DNA from: Fibrobacter sp. UBA4375
Lineage (GTDB): Bacteria > Fibrobacterota > Fibrobacteria > Fibrobacterales > Fibrobacteraceae
Assembly (NCBI GenBank): GCA_002391195.1
Contig: DGRZ01000008.1
Span: forward strand, 1 to 64,000
Length of the DNA: 64,000 nucleotides
Reading direction: 5' to 3'
Under the pieces are notes generated by a model. The model was not told the DNA's origin. It was given only the letters and a program-made list of their open reading frames with translations, and did not search any database. Position numbers and translations under genes: made by a program. Of this stretch, positions 63,201 to 64,000 are shown piece by piece (position 1 is the stretch's first letter; each line of letters starts with the position of its first letter).

Positions 63201-64000
63201 TCGAGATTCTTGGTTTCTGGTAAGGAGTATGTGGGTGGCCTTGTTGGGTATCTAGACGATGCGGTTGTCTCGGATTGTTATTCTATCGCAAATGTTGTGG
63301 GTGAAAGGAATGTTGGTGGTTTGGTGGGCAATTCTGATCATGCGACGGTGAGGACCTCCTTTGCGGCTGGTAAAGTTCAGGGAAATTCAAAATGGGGTGG
63401 TCTTGTAGGCTCTGATAAAGGATCAGACTATGTGTTGGTCTATTACGACAGTAGCCTTTGGTTTGTCAATGTGACGGCTGCGGGAGAACTTCGCAACACG
63501 CGGCAAATGGTATCAAAAGAAAACTATGAAGGCTGGGACATTGAAAACACTTGGAAAATCGTTGCTGATACGACATACCCTTACCTGTCTTGGTTGGGAA
63601 GAGCTTATCCCATATCCCAAACGATGAAGGAGAAGGTTTATCCGAATTTGACTGTAGACTCGACGATGTTAAAGATGAAAGGTTCGGGTACCGAAGATGA
63701 TCCTTTTCTTATTAAAACATACGGAGACTTAAAATCCATCGGATATGGGAAATACAAACTTTCCTCAATTTATCGTGTTGTTAACGACATTGACGCATCT
63801 GTGTCCAAGAGGGAAGCCCGTTTTAGCGGTCGAGGTACGGGGTTTAAGCCTATTGGAAAAATCGACATATATGAAGAATATTGCGATTGCAGTGGAGTCG
63901 TTCTTGGCGGATACACGTCTCAAGATACTTCGAGACTGTTTAGTGGAAAACTCTATGGTGGTGGCCACAGCATCAACGGTCTTTTTATGAATTACATGGA
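60234..64000 (+). CDS. Giant GLUG-repeat surface protein, N-terminal part (runs off the window)
   Basis: At least 1255 codons stay open from ATG 60234 to the last base. A signal peptide (MCVKIQTFLGVAILLFVGQLFAAN) leads to GLUG-repeat blocks. New blocks start near residues 30, 525, 817 and 1150 with patterns like NPFQIEDYEDLKAIG, and three of these are followed by a helix-free stretch ending in (D/N)IDAS. Between them are many units with YVGG(I/L)VG, the core of GLUG/peptidase M26-type beta repeats of adhesins. Block ends carry WSTLGYDEYHYWAIDEGRSFPYL-type motifs (Trp/Tyr/Pro). Base use is more AT-rich than neighbouring genes. No Shine-Dalgarno; TAAATT ends six bases before ATG. Likely surface adhesin; the end is outside the window. 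Confidence 0.88.
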   Translation, partial: MCVKIQTFLGVAILLFVGQLFAANGFMAGDGSSENPFQIEDYEDLKAIGKGVYLYSSNYVLTGDIDASASMDEMCNEDGCNGFVPIGMNKDATASTIFGGAINGDNHTISNLTIWFPCEANVAFISYLGGSVANLNFDHIRVTGRTTGFDHVAGVAAKQTGSIRNVHITNGFVLGRSYVGGIAGEVVSPSGGQAVLEDVSFQGEIKGLWGVGGIAGKSDVAINHASADVNIIVMEKGAGGIVGFGDAYLSQSHGTITPTEAGVDEVGGISGNGTVYSCFSTMDLIRSSGVSFDEKIGGIVGKGDAYFSYIHGTVEGTDYVGGLVGMGKVENSYAIGTVRGSKYVGGAVGSGSVRYSYAASVVQGDEAVGGLVGSVSGNNAVVSSYWNVEISGLDASAGGVGLSTAEMMSFTSFVDWSTLGYDEYHYWAIDEGRSFPYLDINPFSKKSQVPIAIPTAAAKWQENPLVASLVDVDGELIGKWLGWAQRNNSGDSGDSDSLYYGYRIGAVNGRDTVWGTSSYMAVPNKIEISSFAQLQKIGNHIAYPLEANYELTADIDGLGQNFEPIGDSVHAFVGVFDGKKHTIRNLQIGNEKRDFSGFFGYAQNAVIQNLKLMNVKVTGCWFVGAMAGSTKNSVVTNVISLNGDVEGESFVGGLIGEAVGGNIAIVATTGNIKGDDYIGGVVGDLSASINDAFSINVIKGYEYVGGVFGYVESYAPIVRRVYSASMIKAPDGRGLAASALYVALDPSTCFFDGTVAQVESGGLPTASMLKQETYSTYDFDAVWEIQEDISYPYFKGMGQMEPGKLDDDGTVNFLAGKGTERNPYQIHNYEELKYIGKYEYTLDKYYKLMGNIDASLSKRENCNADGSICKGFEPIGEFSGVFIGDNKIIAGLNINRSDEDSVGLFRALAKKARVTGIVFDTTSYFGEDYTRGDSSDKGFVRGKNYVGTLAGVDNGAVVENIFVKNDVMGDNYVGSVVGKKTSGTIERSASRFLVSGKEYVGGLVGYLDDAVVSDCYSIANVVGERNVGGLVGNSDHATVRTSFAAGKVQGNSKWGGLVGSDKGSDYVLVYYDSSLWFVNVTAAGELRNTRQMVSKENYEGWDIENTWKIVADTTYPYLSWLGRAYPISQTMKEKVYPNLTVDSTMLKMKGSGTEDDPFLIKTYGDLKSIGYGKYKLSSIYRVVNDIDASVSKREARFSGRGTGFKPIGKIDIYEEYCDCSGVVLGGYTSQDTSRLFSGKLYGGGHSINGLFMNYM

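Overview
The window is about 64 kb of a chromosome that is almost certainly from Fibrobacter or a close relative. The strongest pointer is a lipoprotein at 23036-24370 that ends in a Fibrobacter succinogenes major paralogous (FISUMP) domain. Serine-rich linkers in lipoproteins, several secreted hemicellulases with C-terminal sorting-type tails, a type III glutamine synthetase and -10 boxes of the form TAnnTTT(G) (as in Bacteroidetes) agree with this. No tRNA, rRNA, IS element, prophage or CRISPR array was seen.

Layout. 3-350 is the end of a glutamate synthase gene. 637-1002 is a small lipoprotein. 1133-6572 is the rod-shape operon mreB-mreC-mreD-mrdA-rodA, followed by glgE. 8397-11570 holds a TraB-family membrane protein, two lipoproteins and cmk, then rpsA (11606-13399). 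14811-18425 is a three-gene reverse-strand operon of two Pro/Gln-rich outer-membrane proteins around a lipoprotein. 18696-22931 is a nitrogen locus: a sigma-54 activator overlapping a trmB-like gene, divergent from glnN. 23036-27768 holds the FISUMP lipoprotein, a 14-residue-repeat coiled coil, an EF-G paralogue and a DUF58 protein. 28146-34158 holds two sugar-1-phosphate transferases, hom, nadC and coaX. 34163-38923 holds an envelope protein, a lipoprotein and a sigma/anti-sigma/Spy-like trio. 39018-46903 is a hemicellulose cluster (GH2, GH43, beta-helix protein). 47055-54390 holds uup, a large cadherin-like secreted protein, ackA, a PAP2 enzyme and a histidine phosphatase. 54485-57254 is a sensor PP2C phosphatase with its STAS partner. 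57500-59952 encodes the gamma, biotin-carrier and beta parts of a Na+ pump decarboxylase. From 60234 a giant GLUG-repeat surface protein runs off the end.

The most unusual feature is not a gene. At twelve places the spacers are built of 7-nucleotide units, in several families with different consensus. Often two oppositely oriented halves face each other. In at least four places the units run in exact 7-nt phase into a promoter box (TAATTAC then TATNTTT). One array lies in frame inside the EF-G paralogue and encodes four 7-residue repeats. These look like the heptanucleotide STRR arrays of filamentous cyanobacteria, but joined to promoters.

Other regulatory finds: a 16-bp operator repeated at the same promoter distance before two hemicellulase genes; twin palindromes between glnN and its divergent activator; a CRP/FNR-like palindrome before the cadherin-like protein; a terminator-like hairpin in the leader of the Pro/Gln-rich operon; and a set of genes whose -10 box lies so close to ATG that their mRNAs are probably leaderless.
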